64,000 nt of DNA from Cytophagales bacterium. GTDB lineage: Bacteria > Bacteroidota > Bacteroidia > Cytophagales > Microscillaceae. The notes beneath the pieces are model-generated. The model saw only the letters and a program-made list of their open reading frames with translations, was not told the DNA's origin and ran no database searches. The position numbers and the translations under genes were made by a program. Below are positions 33,798 through 47,300 of this stretch, one piece after another. The DNA lies in assembly GCA_013298075.1 (NCBI GenBank), contig JAAFJG010000017.1, positions 1 to 64,000 on the forward strand, read 5' to 3'. The first letter of the stretch is position 1. The number at the start of each line of letters is the position of its first letter.

Positions 33798-34825
33798 AAG
33801 CATATTATTTATTTAACGAAGGTCGTATCTCAAGAAAAGATAACACCTTAAAATTTGTGCCTACCGATGCTGAAGGCAAAGTAGGAGATGCCAAATATAT
33901 TCCGATTGAGGATATAGAAACTTTGTACGCTTTTGGAGCGTTGGATATGAATAGTGCTATGCTTAATTTTTTGGGCAAAAATAATATTCCTGTTCATTTT
34001 TTTGATTATTATGAGCATTATACGGGTTCGTTTATGCCTAAAGAATATTTACTTTCGGGGAAAGTACATATTGCTCAAACAAAATCTTATATTTACAACA
34101 AAAAAAGGTTGCGTATTGCCCAAAAATTAATATTGGGTGCGGGTGCGAATATGCTTAAAAATTTGAAGTATTATAACAATCGAGAGAAAGATGTGCAGTT
34201 GCAAATTGATAGGATTGAAAGTTATGTTACTTCGGTAGAAAATGCGTTTGTGGAGTCGCCTACGCATAAAGTGGTAGAATCTGTGAATGAATTGATGGGT
34301 TTGGAAGGCAATATTCGTCAGACTTATTATGAGGCTTTTGATGTGATTATCAATAATTTTGAGATGGGCAATCGCACCAAACAACCGCCTTCGAATGAAA
34401 TAAATGCGTTAATTTCTTTTGGCAATATGGTTTGTTATACGCTTTGTCTTGACCAGATTTATCATACACAATTAAATCCTACGATTAGTTTTTTGCATGA
34501 GCCGGGTGAGCGTAGGTATTCGTTGGCGTTAGATTTGGCGGAGATTTTTAAGCCTATTTTGGTGGATAGATTGATTTTTAGTTTGTTGAATAAAAAGCAA
34601 ATTCAGGCTAAAGATTTTGATAAAAAGTTGAATAGTTGTTTATTGAAAGAGTCGGGTAGAAAAATATTTATGAAAGCGTGGGACGAAAAATTGAAAGAAA
34701 CTATTAAACATAGGACTTTGAATAAGCAGGTGAGTTATAAATATTTGGTGCGTTTGGAATGTTATAAATTGGTGAAACATATTTTGAAAATTGATGTGTA
34801 TAAACCTTTTAAAATTTGGTGGTAG
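33794..34825 (+). CDS. cas1: Cas1 integrase
   Basis: This 343-residue protein starts MKAYYLFNEGRISRKDNTLK at the ATGA overlap with cas4 (a GGAGA box lies just upstream); an in-frame upstream ATG lies inside cas4 and is rejected. Active-site residues are visible: Glu in GLEGNIRQTYYEAFD, His in ISFLHEPGERRYS, Asp in LALDLAEIFKP. This is the I-B/HMARI-type Cas1. With Cas2 it inserts new spacers at the leader end of the adjacent array. Confidence 0.96.
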   Translation: MKAYYLFNEGRISRKDNTLKFVPTDAEGKVGDAKYIPIEDIETLYAFGALDMNSAMLNFLGKNNIPVHFFDYYEHYTGSFMPKEYLLSGKVHIAQTKSYIYNKKRLRIAQKLILGAGANMLKNLKYYNNREKDVQLQIDRIESYVTSVENAFVESPTHKVVESVNELMGLEGNIRQTYYEAFDVIINNFEMGNRTKQPPSNEINALISFGNMVCYTLCLDQIYHTQLNPTISFLHEPGERRYSLALDLAEIFKPILVDRLIFSLLNKKQIQAKDFDKKLNSCLLKESGRKIFMKAWDEKLKETIKHRTLNKQVSYKYLVRLECYKLVKHILKIDVYKPFKIWW

Positions 34826-34842
34826 TTTTAAAATTTATTATT

Positions 34843-35106
34843 ATGTACGTAATTTTGGTGTATGATTGTGGCGAAAAGCGGGTTGTAAAAATGCTCAAAC
34901 TTTGTCGTGTGTATCTTAATTGGATACAAAATTCTGTTTTTGAGGGCGAGATAACGGAGGTAAAATTGAAGGAATTGATTGAAAAAGCGAAAGTTTTTAT
35001 GGATCAGGATGAGGATAGTTTGATTATTTTTAAGAGCCGAGATGAAAAATGGTTGCATAAAGAAGTGATTGGGAAAGAAAAAAATGGGTTAGATAATTTT
35101 ATTTGA
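34843..35106 (+). CDS. cas2: Cas2
   Basis: This 87-residue protein starts MYVILVYDCGEKRVVKMLKL, the canonical first RRM strand with the conserved Asp, followed by RVYLNWIQNSVFEGEITEVKL. It is the structural partner of Cas1 in the integrase. The ATG at 34843 is 17 bases after the cas1 stop; an in-frame upstream ATG at 34816 falls inside cas1 and would add nonconserved residues. It is the last cas gene before the leader. Confidence 0.95.
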   Translation: MYVILVYDCGEKRVVKMLKLCRVYLNWIQNSVFEGEITEVKLKELIEKAKVFMDQDEDSLIIFKSRDEKWLHKEVIGKEKNGLDNFI

Positions 35107-35200
35107 AAGTTGTCAAGGATTTATTTTTTATTATTTTTGTTTACTTTTTGGTTGTTTTTATTTTTTATTTTTTTTAAGTGTCTGATATTCAATGTGTTAT

Positions 35201-35253
35201 AAAGTCGTCAAAGGTGGGGGTAAATCTTATTATTAAACATTGACGACTTTTTT
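35201..35253 (+). terminator. Hairpin in the leader, likely terminator of the cas operon
   Basis: AAAGTCGTCAA (35201-35211) and TTGACGACTTT (35240-35250) pair perfectly around a 28-base loop containing a GGTGGGGG run; TTT continues to 35253. It could end cas transcription or serve as a leader structure used in adaptation. Confidence 0.6.
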
Positions 35254-35273
35254 ATGTTTTTTTGGTCAAAAAG

Positions 35274-35305
35274 TTTGCGTTTGTGCTATTTAAACCTTAT
35301 TTTTG
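35274..35305 (+). promoter_or_regulatory. Array promoter (TTTG-N20-TAnnTTTG)
   Basis: TTTG at 35274-35277, 20 bases, then TATTTTTG at 35298-35305 match the Bacteroidota consensus fully. With a start about 7 bases after the -7 box, transcription begins essentially at the first base of the first repeat (35312). Confidence 0.75.
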
Positions 35306-35311
35306 CAACGA

Positions 35312-38300
35312 CTTTTAATCGAACCACTTTTGGAATTGAAACAAGCAATGAAAGTAATGCAAGATGATGCACAAGGTACTTTTAATCGAACCACTTTTGG
35401 AATTGAAACTTCAAATCAGTTTCTAATCGAGATAATTGCCTTACCTTTTAATCGAACCACTTTTGGAATTGAAACTTTGTTTTTATTGATATTTTTAAAT
35501 AGTCATCTTTACTTTTAATCGAACCACTTTTGGAATTGAAACGCCAATCTAATAAATCAGAAAGGCTTTTATTAAATGCTTTTAATCGAACCACTTTTGG
35601 AATTGAAACTCTATATTGAAAAGTATATAACCTTCTGCCTCATCTCTTTTAATCGAACCACTTTTGGAATTGAAACAAGTTATTTATAACAAGCCTAATA
35701 TTTTACCTGACACTTTTAATCGAACCACTTTTGGAATTGAAACGCATTATATGACAAAGGAATATCAAAACGCATTGCACTTTTAATCGAACCACTTTTG
35801 GAATTGAAACAAGAATGATATAATATATTCTTTTGTGATTTTGCCCGCTTTTAATCGAACCACTTTTGGAATTGAAACATGTATTCTAAAAACTCTAATG
35901 TAGTTAAGTCTTTTGCTTTTAATCGAACCACTTTTGGAATTGAAACTAGTCTTCTTTACCAATAATAGTAACTGCATTCATTCTTTTAATCGAACCACTT
36001 TTGGAATTGAAACATATCAAATATAGAGATGCAAATAAGAACTTTAAACTTTTAATCGAACCACTTTTGGAATTGAAACAAAGGAATTTTATTAGTATTA
36101 TTTTTAATTTCTCCTCTTTTAATCGAACCACTTTTGGAATTGAAACATATCTAAAAATGTATAGTGTTCGTTTATAAATTCACTTTTAATCGAACCACTT
36201 TTGGAATTGAAACAGAGTTATTTTCACGCTGTTTTATGCCCAGCATATCTTTTAATCGAACCACTTTTGGAATTGAAACTCTATCAAAAAAGACGTAAAA
36301 AATGAAAAAGATGTTTCTTTTAATCGAACCACTTTTGGAATTGAAACATTCTTTGCTAATTTTCAAACAACCTATTGCTGATTCTTTTAATCGAACCACT
36401 TTTGGAATTGAAACAACTCTTTCATATCTTTAAACCTGCCTGTATATAAGCTTTTAATCGAACCACTTTTGGAATTGAAACTAATTTTGTTTAATATTTT
36501 CTATACCTTTTTGTAATCTTTTAATCGAACCACTTTTGGAATTGAAACGACTCCTCCAAAGGCACATTTACACCTTTTGTCCACTTTTAATCGAACCACT
36601 TTTGGAATTGAAACAAATTTGGTAAGTATTGTGTATTTTCTTGTTTTTTGCTTTTAATCGAACCACTTTTGGAATTGAAACGTCTTTGATTGATTTAGGT
36701 ATTTCTAAAAATAGTTACTTTTAATCGAACCACTTTTGGAATTGAAACAACGTGTTATCTAATACATCTGCATTTGTATTTTCTCTTTTAATCGAACCAC
36801 TTTTGGAATTGAAACTTTGTTGTTTAAGGCTAAAAAGTGAGCAGCAGGCAGGCTTTTAATCGAACCACTTTTGGAATTGAAACATTTTTCAGCGTACAAC
36901 TCTCTTAATCTTGCCGTTGCTTTTAATCGAACCACTTTTGGAATTGAAACCTTTGTAACCAACTCAAATAAACCTTAAACGGCACTTTTAATCGAACCAC
37001 TTTTGGAATTGAAACTTTGGAGCCACGCAATTTTGCCGAGTTATCCACACTCTTTTAATCGAACCACTTTTGGAATTGAAACATTCTAATTTTTTTCTGA
37101 GTAAAGCTAACTCCTCCTTTTAATCGAACCACTTTTGGAATTGAAACAACTCTTTATAGTTTTTCCTGTTGCAACCTTACCTTCTTTTAATCGAACCACT
37201 TTTGGAATTGAAACAAATCTTTTCTTAGTATTGTATCTAATTTGCGTTTTCTTTTAATCGAACCACTTTTGGAATTGAAACACTGCTTTTTCAATATTTT
37301 TATCATATATAAATTCTCTTTTAATCGAACCACTTTTGGAATTGAAACGCAAGTGTTTTCTCTGTAAAACTTTCCGCGACGGAGGCTTTTAATCGAACCA
37401 CTTTTGGAATTGAAACATTTTAACGCAAAGATATAAAGAATATTTTATGCTCTTTTAATCGAACCACTTTTGGAATTGAAACAGGATAAAAGCATTTCCT
37501 CCTGTCAAAGTAGCAATTCTTTTAATCGAACCACTTTTGGAATTGAAACCCACCACTTGCGCCCGCAACGCCTGTTGGTGGTGTTCTTTTAATCGAACCA
37601 CTTTTGGAATTGAAACTGAATTGCTTGAAAATAGAACAGAATTAGAAACCTCACTTTTAATCGAACCACTTTTGGAATTGAAACGTTTGTCTTGCCAAGT
37701 AAATATATTTCCGAAATCGAACTTTTAATCGAACCACTTTTGGAATTGAAACATTTTTGTAATTCTGTATCTGTCAAAAAATTGCCTTCTCTTTTAATCG
37801 AACCACTTTTGGAATTGAAACTTTATTTTACGAAACCCTTTTTTTATTGTTTTGGCTCTTTTAATCGAACCACTTTTGGAATTGAAACGCAGTTGCCAAA
37901 GTGAATTTTCCTTTGCGAACTATTCTTTTAATCGAACCACTTTTGGAATTGAAACTTTTCTCCATCCTGTTTTCAATTTGTTTAGACAAATACTTTTAAT
38001 CGAACCACTTTTGGAATTGAAACTAACTATTTTAGTTTATCTTTAATTTTTTTTGGTAACTTTTAATCGAACCACTTTTGGAATTGAAACGGCTGATAAT
38101 AAAAAAATAAAACTCTACAAAGAAAACTTTTAATCGAACCACTTTTGGAATTGAAACTGTATTTGTATTGTTTTGATATTTTTCCTGCCTTTCTTTTAAT
38201 CGAACCACTTTTGGAATTGAAACCCGCCTGTTTTCACCTTCCGCTTTGAGTACACGGCTTTTAATCGAACCACTTTTGGAATTGAAACGTGGCGGACAGA

Positions 38301-41300
38301 TTGCAGTCAATAATTCTATTATACTTTTAATCGAACCACTTTTGGAATTGAAACTTTTCCTATGGTTTCAAAGCACCAAACAACGAAAACTTTTAATCGA
38401 ACCACTTTTGGAATTGAAACATTATTTCAAGCAGTTTATCAATTTGATTGTTCATCTTTTAATCGAACCACTTTTGGAATTGAAACTTCTTTTTGCCCAA
38501 ATTATATGATCTGCATAAAAAAACTTTTAATCGAACCACTTTTGGAATTGAAACATTGATGAATTATTACGACCTGCTTTGTCTGCATCACTTTTAATCG
38601 AACCACTTTTGGAATTGAAACGGTGAAACGTCTATGGATTTATTGCCCATTACTTCTTTTAATCGAACCACTTTTGGAATTGAAACAACATTTTTTGATA
38701 AAAATTACTAAGATTTTTCATACTTTTAATCGAACCACTTTTGGAATTGAAACTTTTTTACAAAAAGAACGGCGTTTGGCAATTCAATACTTTTAATCGA
38801 ACCACTTTTGGAATTGAAACTTATCTACTAAAATACTTCCTTGTATCATTTTTATTCTTTTAATCGAACCACTTTTGGAATTGAAACTTTTTGCCTTCTT
38901 CTTGGATATAGTTTTCTTTTCCTACTTTTAATCGAACCACTTTTGGAATTGAAACAATTTTCAGGGCAAACATTGAAAAGAAAAATTTGAACTTTTAATC
39001 GAACCACTTTTGGAATTGAAACAGTACTACCTATATGGTAGCGACCAAATAGTTGTACTTTTAATCGAACCACTTTTGGAATTGAAACTATATTACTTGT
39101 TTTTCAAGTTCAATGATTTTTTTCTTTTAATCGAACCACTTTTGGAATTGAAACTTTTGTGCTTTTAATTTTTTTTCTTTAGCACGTTTTCTTTTAATCG
39201 AACCACTTTTGGAATTGAAACAATATTTTCTTTGTTCAAGGCTCAGTTTAGCCCACGCTTTTAATCGAACCACTTTTGGAATTGAAACATTCCTCGCATA
39301 CCTGTTTGTTTATTCATATTTTCCTTTTAATCGAACCACTTTTGGAATTGAAACCTTGGTAGATATTCTTCACAAGTAGTTACTACGCCACTTTTAATCG
39401 AACCACTTTTGGAATTGAAACATATTTTCCATTTTTATTTTGATTTTACATCTCGCCTCTTTTAATCGAACCACTTTTGGAATTGAAACATCAATTTATT
39501 ACTTAACTTTGCTTTGTGGTGATACACTTTTAATCGAACCACTTTTGGAATTGAAACTTCCATTCAATCCTAACACTTCATTATGTGTTTTGACTTTTAA
39601 TCGAACCACTTTTGGAATTGAAACGAACTAATTGAAAATGTGAAAAATGGTATTTATAAACTTTTAATCGAACCACTTTTGGAATTGAAACCTCGAATAT
39701 TTGAAAGCAGATAAGCCTTTTTTCTCGACTTTTAATCGAACCACTTTTGGAATTGAAACACCTCTACAATATTACCCGTAGAAATATTGAATACTCTTTT
39801 AATCGAACCACTTTTGGAATTGAAACAGCGTTTTAAGGCTGTTTTTTATGTAGGATTTAAAACTTTTAATCGAACCACTTTTGGAATTGAAACATTATTT
39901 GCGTAAAACGGTGCTGTAAGTAGGTTTTGTCTTTTAATCGAACCACTTTTGGAATTGAAACAAAATTGAGAGGAGCGGAAATAAGGCGTGTTGTTCCCCT
40001 TTTAATCGAACCACTTTTGGAATTGAAACTAAGTTTTGGGAGATGTTGGAGTATTTATTTGCAACTTTTAATCGAACCACTTTTGGAATTGAAACGTTAC
40101 AGAAAATTCAGGCACTTCCAACATCAGACAACTTTTAATCGAACCACTTTTGGAATTGAAACACGATGATGCTATTGATTTAAACGATAGTATTATTCTT
40201 TTAATCGAACCACTTTTGGAATTGAAACATTCTGTCTTCCTGTACAAATGTTTGGCTTAACGGCTTTTAATCGAACCACTTTTGGAATTGAAACAGAAAG
40301 AACAAACAGCAGGCGAACTAACATTTGTTTCTTTTAATCGAACCACTTTTGGAATTGAAACCATTTTGGCAGTATTCCTGCCGAACTTTTGGTGTAACTT
40401 TTAATCGAACCACTTTTGGAATTGAAACAGCATTAGGCTCCAGTTAATACTAATTTAGATTTACTTTTAATCGAACCACTTTTGGAATTGAAACAATAGA
40501 TTTGGTTAAAATTCCTGCTGATATTATTTCCTTTTAATCGAACCACTTTTGGAATTGAAACCACAATGGAAAAAAGACAATGAAAATAGGAGCGTGACTT
40601 TTAATCGAACCACTTTTGGAATTGAAACGACGAAGCAAGGCGTTTATTGATAAATGAAATTCTAACTTTTAATCGAACCACTTTTGGAATTGAAACAACG
40701 TTTCATATAGTAAACTTACATTAGTAGTCTTCTTTTAATCGAACCACTTTTGGAATTGAAACGGGCGACAAGTGGCAGAATTTGAAGGACAAGAAGGCCT
40801 TTTAATCGAACCACTTTTGGAATTGAAACTACATTTTTGAAGTTATTAAATCATTTCTTTTCTCCTTTTAATCGAACCACTTTTGGAATTGAAACAAAAA
40901 GAAAACGAAAAATTGGCAAATGATCCTGCTGCTTTTAATCGAACCACTTTTGGAATTGAAACCCGCATCAGCAGTAGGTTCAAATGCCTGTTTGAAACTT
41001 TTAATCGAACCACTTTTGGAATTGAAACAAGAATTGGGTTTGAGATTAAAAGAATTAGCACCTGCTTTTAATCGAACCACTTTTGGAATTGAAACTTGTC
41101 TTTTTTCCATTGTGCGATATATTGCTTTAACCTTTTAATCGAACCACTTTTGGAATTGAAACGTGATTTGAGATTTCAAATCATTCATTGATGTTTCCAC
41201 TTTTAATCGAACCACTTTTGGAATTGAAACCGAAAATTTTAAAGAAAAGATTTTAAAAATTGAAACTTTTAATCGAACCACTTTTGGAATTGAAACTTTG

Positions 41301-44300
41301 ATGTGATAAAAGTTGGTGAAAGTGTTGATATAACTTTTAATCGAACCACTTTTGGAATTGAAACGAAATAAAAAAATAATTGAAAGATACGAATTGTTAA
41401 CTTTTAATCGAACCACTTTTGGAATTGAAACGGGATTAAATTATACAACAAACCTACATTATCAGAACTTTTAATCGAACCACTTTTGGAATTGAAACTT
41501 GGTTTCCTTGTAAGGCTGTCCAATTATTCGTAACTTTTAATCGAACCACTTTTGGAATTGAAACGGCAAACTTTCTACATTCCTTGTAGAACTACTCACA
41601 CTTTTAATCGAACCACTTTTGGAATTGAAACAATTGTGCAAATTACTACCAAAATTACGATTAAAACTTTTAATCGAACCACTTTTGGAATTGAAACCTA
41701 ATAATCTACAACTATTCGTTTCATCTTTGTTATCTTTTAATCGAACCACTTTTGGAATTGAAACTATTCTAATAAATATCTATAAATATGTGTTTGCAAC
41801 CTTTTAATCGAACCACTTTTGGAATTGAAACATTTGTATTTTTTGAGAGTTTATTATTTCTCTCAACTTTTAATCGAACCACTTTTGGAATTGAAACTTA
41901 TTGGGAATTGATACCCATATGAATAACGCATTGCCTTTTAATCGAACCACTTTTGGAATTGAAACCTTTGATTAAAATTATAATTTGTAATTACATTAGA
42001 TTCTTTTAATCGAACCACTTTTGGAATTGAAACGTAGGAATAAGCAAATTATTATTGCTATTGTTGTCACTTTTAATCGAACCACTTTTGGAATTGAAAC
42101 AAAATAATAAGATTTTTTACCATTTCCGCAGGAATCTTTTAATCGAACCACTTTTGGAATTGAAACGAGCCACCACCTGTTAAACTTGTTCCTAATAACA
42201 TCTTTTAATCGAACCACTTTTGGAATTGAAACTCTTCTTCGATTTCTTCCTGTTCTTTTTTGGTTTTTCTTTTAATCGAACCACTTTTGGAATTGAAACA
42301 AGATTTGATTAAAATTGCTTTCAATCAAATTTCTACTTTTAATCGAACCACTTTTGGAATTGAAACCCAAAAAAGCAAAGATTGATATTCGATATATTTT
42401 ACTTTTAATCGAACCACTTTTGGAATTGAAACATAGTTTAGGTTATCATTCGGAAGGCAATTTTTATGCTTTTAATCGAACCACTTTTGGAATTGAAACT
42501 TTTTATAATGCTGTGCTAATACAAGCCCCAAACGCTTTTAATCGAACCACTTTTGGAATTGAAACGACAAAATAAATTTTTTTATAAATTTTATTGTATG
42601 ACTTTTAATCGAACCACTTTTGGAATTGAAACATGTGCTTCTTTGAGTATTTTGAACATTGGCACTGCTGCTTTTAATCGAACCACTTTTGGAATTGAAA
42701 CCCTTTTCCATTGTCATAGTACACTTTATTGAAAGACTTTTAATCGAACCACTTTTGGAATTGAAACATTTGTGATATTAAAGAAAATGAGCCTGACCTA
42801 ACTTTTAATCGAACCACTTTTGGAATTGAAACGTCGTTCCCGCCAACCCTAATTCTAAACTTCCTAATCTTTTAATCGAACCACTTTTGGAATTGAAACC
42901 AAATTTTTGAAAGATAAATCTATGGAACAAACATTACTTTTAATCGAACCACTTTTGGAATTGAAACTTTAAGACTTCTTCTGGGTTATCGAATACGTCT
43001 TTTCTTTTAATCGAACCACTTTTGGAATTGAAACGGGATTTTACCTCTTTTTTTCCAAACTCTTTTTGTTCTTTTAATCGAACCACTTTTGGAATTGAAA
43101 CATCGATAAACAATATAAAATATATAATTCTGAATTCTTTTAATCGAACCACTTTTGGAATTGAAACAAAATTGATTGATTTATTGATTGAACAAATCAA
43201 TAACTTTTAATCGAACCACTTTTGGAATTGAAACTGTTTTTTGATTTGCTCCAAATCCGCCTGTTTCCCTTTTAATCGAACCACTTTTGGAATTGAAACG
43301 AATTTGAATTATCTGTATTTAAAGCCTGATTAGTAGCTTTTAATCGAACCACTTTTGGAATTGAAACTAACATTTGAACCCCTTCTGAGGCTCTTTGATA
43401 TTCTTTTAATCGAACCACTTTTGGAATTGAAACAAAATGGACCGGTATGCAGTTTTTGAGCGTAGTATTACTTTTAATCGAACCACTTTTGGAATTGAAA
43501 CAAAAATTTGCTAATTTTAATAGCGAATTTGAGATGTCTTTTAATCGAACCACTTTTGGAATTGAAACAGTAGATTTAGTCAAAATGCCTGCTGATATTA
43601 TTTCACTTTTAATCGAACCACTTTTGGAATTGAAACTCTTTTTTATTTTTTTCTAATTCGATTTTTTCCTTCTTTTAATCGAACCACTTTTGGAATTGAA
43701 ACTTTTTTTTGTAAACGCAAAAATACTACAAATATTTTCTTTTAATCGAACCACTTTTGGAATTGAAACTAATTTGTCAAAAGAATTTCAGTGTTGCGAT
43801 TTGCTCTTTTAATCGAACCACTTTTGGAATTGAAACGAAATACAACTTTGGGATTGGTTTACTATTGCTGGATCTTTTAATCGAACCACTTTTGGAATTG
43901 AAACAAATAACGTATTACAATATAATGTTATTTTACCTATCTTTTAATCGAACCACTTTTGGAATTGAAACCGTCAAAATTAAAAAGTTCAGATGTGATT
44001 GACATACTTTTAATCGAACCACTTTTGGAATTGAAACTTTTGTTAGTATTTATCCAAAAATATCGATTTGTACTTTTAATCGAACCACTTTTGGAATTGA
44101 AACTTGTTTCTTTTGCCTGATTCTTGATATTTGATATATTCTTTTAATCGAACCACTTTTGGAATTGAAACTCAGATATACAAGGTTGGATATATTGGGG
44201 TAGAATTTCTTTTAATCGAACCACTTTTGGAATTGAAACGGCATTGAATCAACACCAATCACAACATTGTCTTGCTTTTAATCGAACCACTTTTGGAATT

Positions 44301-47300
44301 GAAACATCAAGAAAGCATCGAAAACAATCTATTTCAATTTCTTTTAATCGAACCACTTTTGGAATTGAAACGGCAAAAGAAACAAAGATTTTACGCCTTA
44401 TACATTCTTTTAATCGAACCACTTTTGGAATTGAAACAATATACTAAAATATACAATATTTATCAATATCCAACTTTTAATCGAACCACTTTTGGAATTG
44501 AAACTTGTCGGTTGCTATGTAAATAGTTTCTTTGTTTTCCTTTTAATCGAACCACTTTTGGAATTGAAACAAACATTAGAGCCGTTGCATCATGGCGCTA
44601 GCACAACTTTTAATCGAACCACTTTTGGAATTGAAACCTCGAAGTACAAACAGTCGATGATTTGCGTTATTTCCTTTTAATCGAACCACTTTTGGAATTG
44701 AAACAAGTATGTTATGCACACGAGTTGGAGAGATTCGAACTTTTAATCGAACCACTTTTGGAATTGAAACAATTTTGGAAAGGTTGTTACAACATATTGC
44801 ACAAACCTTTTAATCGAACCACTTTTGGAATTGAAACTATACCTTAAAATCACTTTTGGCAGAATTGCCAATACTTTTAATCGAACCACTTTTGGAATTG
44901 AAACTTTTTTTGCAAACATTTTTTTGAGTGTTTTTTGCAGTCTTTTAATCGAACCACTTTTGGAATTGAAACTTTACTACTGCAATAATTGATGTATTTT
45001 CAATACACTTTTAATCGAACCACTTTTGGAATTGAAACTTCTTTTTTATAATTTTTAGATACACCTGTGTGTGTCTTTTAATCGAACCACTTTTGGAATT
45101 GAAACTTTTGCTTGCCTAATGAATCAGCAACCTCGTCAGCACTTTTAATCGAACCACTTTTGGAATTGAAACTTTTCATTTAACCACAAGTAAACAACTT
45201 TGATTTGCTTTTAATCGAACCACTTTTGGAATTGAAACGGGCTTCTGAAAATGTTACCAAATTGAAATTTTTCTTTTAATCGAACCACTTTTGGAATTGA
45301 AACGTTATTTTGTAAGTTTTAAAATCTAAAATATCTATACTTTTAATCGAACCACTTTTGGAATTGAAACGGCAATATACTTATTCTATTAGATGCTTCA
45401 TATATCACTTTTAATCGAACCACTTTTGGAATTGAAACAATACTTGCGTCGTTGGTTTTTGAGGTCGAGTTTGGCTTTTAATCGAACCACTTTTGGAATT
45501 GAAACTTAAAAATATTTTGCAAAGCCTTTGGACTTCTATCCACTTTTAATCGAACCACTTTTGGAATTGAAACGCCGAAATATTTGCGTTTGGCTTGGTT
45601 ACTAACCACCTTTTAATCGAACCACTTTTGGAATTGAAACGCATATTGGTATAGAAGACATAAAACTCGCAAGGTTACTTTTAATCGAACCACTTTTGGA
45701 ATTGAAACGATGTGGGATATTGATTATTGGTAAAAAATTATATCTTTTAATCGAACCACTTTTGGAATTGAAACGATGTGGGATATTGATTATTGGTAAA
45801 AAATTATATTCCTTTTAATCGAACCACTTTTGGAATTGAAACAATTCAACAATATCTAAATTAAACAAAGATTTTACACCTTTTAATCGAACCACTTTTG
45901 GAATTGAAACGAATGATATATTCCTTAAAACAATAAAACTTATTGACTTTTAATCGAACCACTTTTGGAATTGAAACAATCGTATGCATACTAAATTAGC
46001 AAACTGAAAAGTACTTTTAATCGAACCACTTTTGGAATTGAAACAAATCGGTCTTTTTAAAGTATTCTAAAATTGCGGTCTTTTAATCGAACCACTTTTG
46101 GAATTGAAACCTTTTTTATATATACAATTTATGAAACGTTTTATTCTTTTAATCGAACCACTTTTGGAATTGAAACGCTTTTAAAAGCGTTCTTTGTGCT
46201 TTGTCTTTTGCGTCTTTTAATCGAACCACTTTTGGAATTGAAACTTGGTTAGCTGTATTAAAAAGGTTTCGTCAAATCTATCTTTTAATCGAACCACTTT
46301 TGGAATTGAAACTTTTTTTATTAAAGAAGTGCAAAGGTTTTTAAACCTCTTTTAATCGAACCACTTTTGGAATTGAAACAACCCACCATTAGGTCTCATA
46401 AACCATTCCCATTCGCCTTTTAATCGAACCACTTTTGGAATTGAAACTTTTGTGCTTTTTTAATGAATGAATAAACTAAATTAACTTTTAATCGAACCAC
46501 TTTTGGAATTGAAACTCTGTTCCTCTGAGGACATCTGCATATTCTTCTGTACTTTTAATCGAACCACTTTTGGAATTGAAACACAAGACGCATTAAAAAA
46601 TGCGTTTGGGTCTGCTTTTCTTTTAATCGAACCACTTTTGGAATTGAAACCGCACAGGGGGGATTATCTGTGTTTGATAATCGTTCTTTTAATCGAACCA
46701 CTTTTGGAATTGAAACATATGCGTGATAATCACGCCAATACTTCCCACATTATCTTTTAATCGAACCACTTTTGGAATTGAAACCGATAACTATCGCATC
46801 GCCAAGAATTCACACAATCCTTTTAATCGAACCACTTTTGGAATTGAAACTTGCCAGATAATCCTGATAACTGAGCAATAGATGCCTTTTAATCGAACCA
46901 CTTTTGGAATTGAAACTTTTCTTTTTTCCATTGTGCAATATACTGCTTTAACCTTTTAATCGAACCACTTTTGGAATTGAAACATCGATAAACAATATAA
47001 AATATATAATTCTGAATTTGCTTTTAATCGAACCACTTTTGGAATTGAAACGCCTACCATAGCACCAAAAGAAGTGCAACCTGTGCTTTTAATCGAACCA
47101 CTTTTGGAATTGAAACGTTTGATTGTTGGAAGAGATTTGATGCGAATAACAACTTTTAATCGAACCACTTTTGGAATTGAAACTCACATAGACAAAAATG
47201 GTAACGCTATTTTGTCATACTTTTAATCGAACCACTTTTGGAATTGAAACTCTTTACGAACTCTGAATGGTATCCCTGTAGACAATGCTTTTAATCGAAC

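Larger units (their letters stand above)
35107..35311 (+). other. CRISPR leader
   Basis: 205 bp between cas2 and the first repeat. The left half is a T-rich low-complexity stretch. The middle has a perfect 11-bp hairpin (35201-35250). The right 40 bp hold a near-ideal promoter. New spacers are expected to enter at 35312. Confidence 0.8.
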
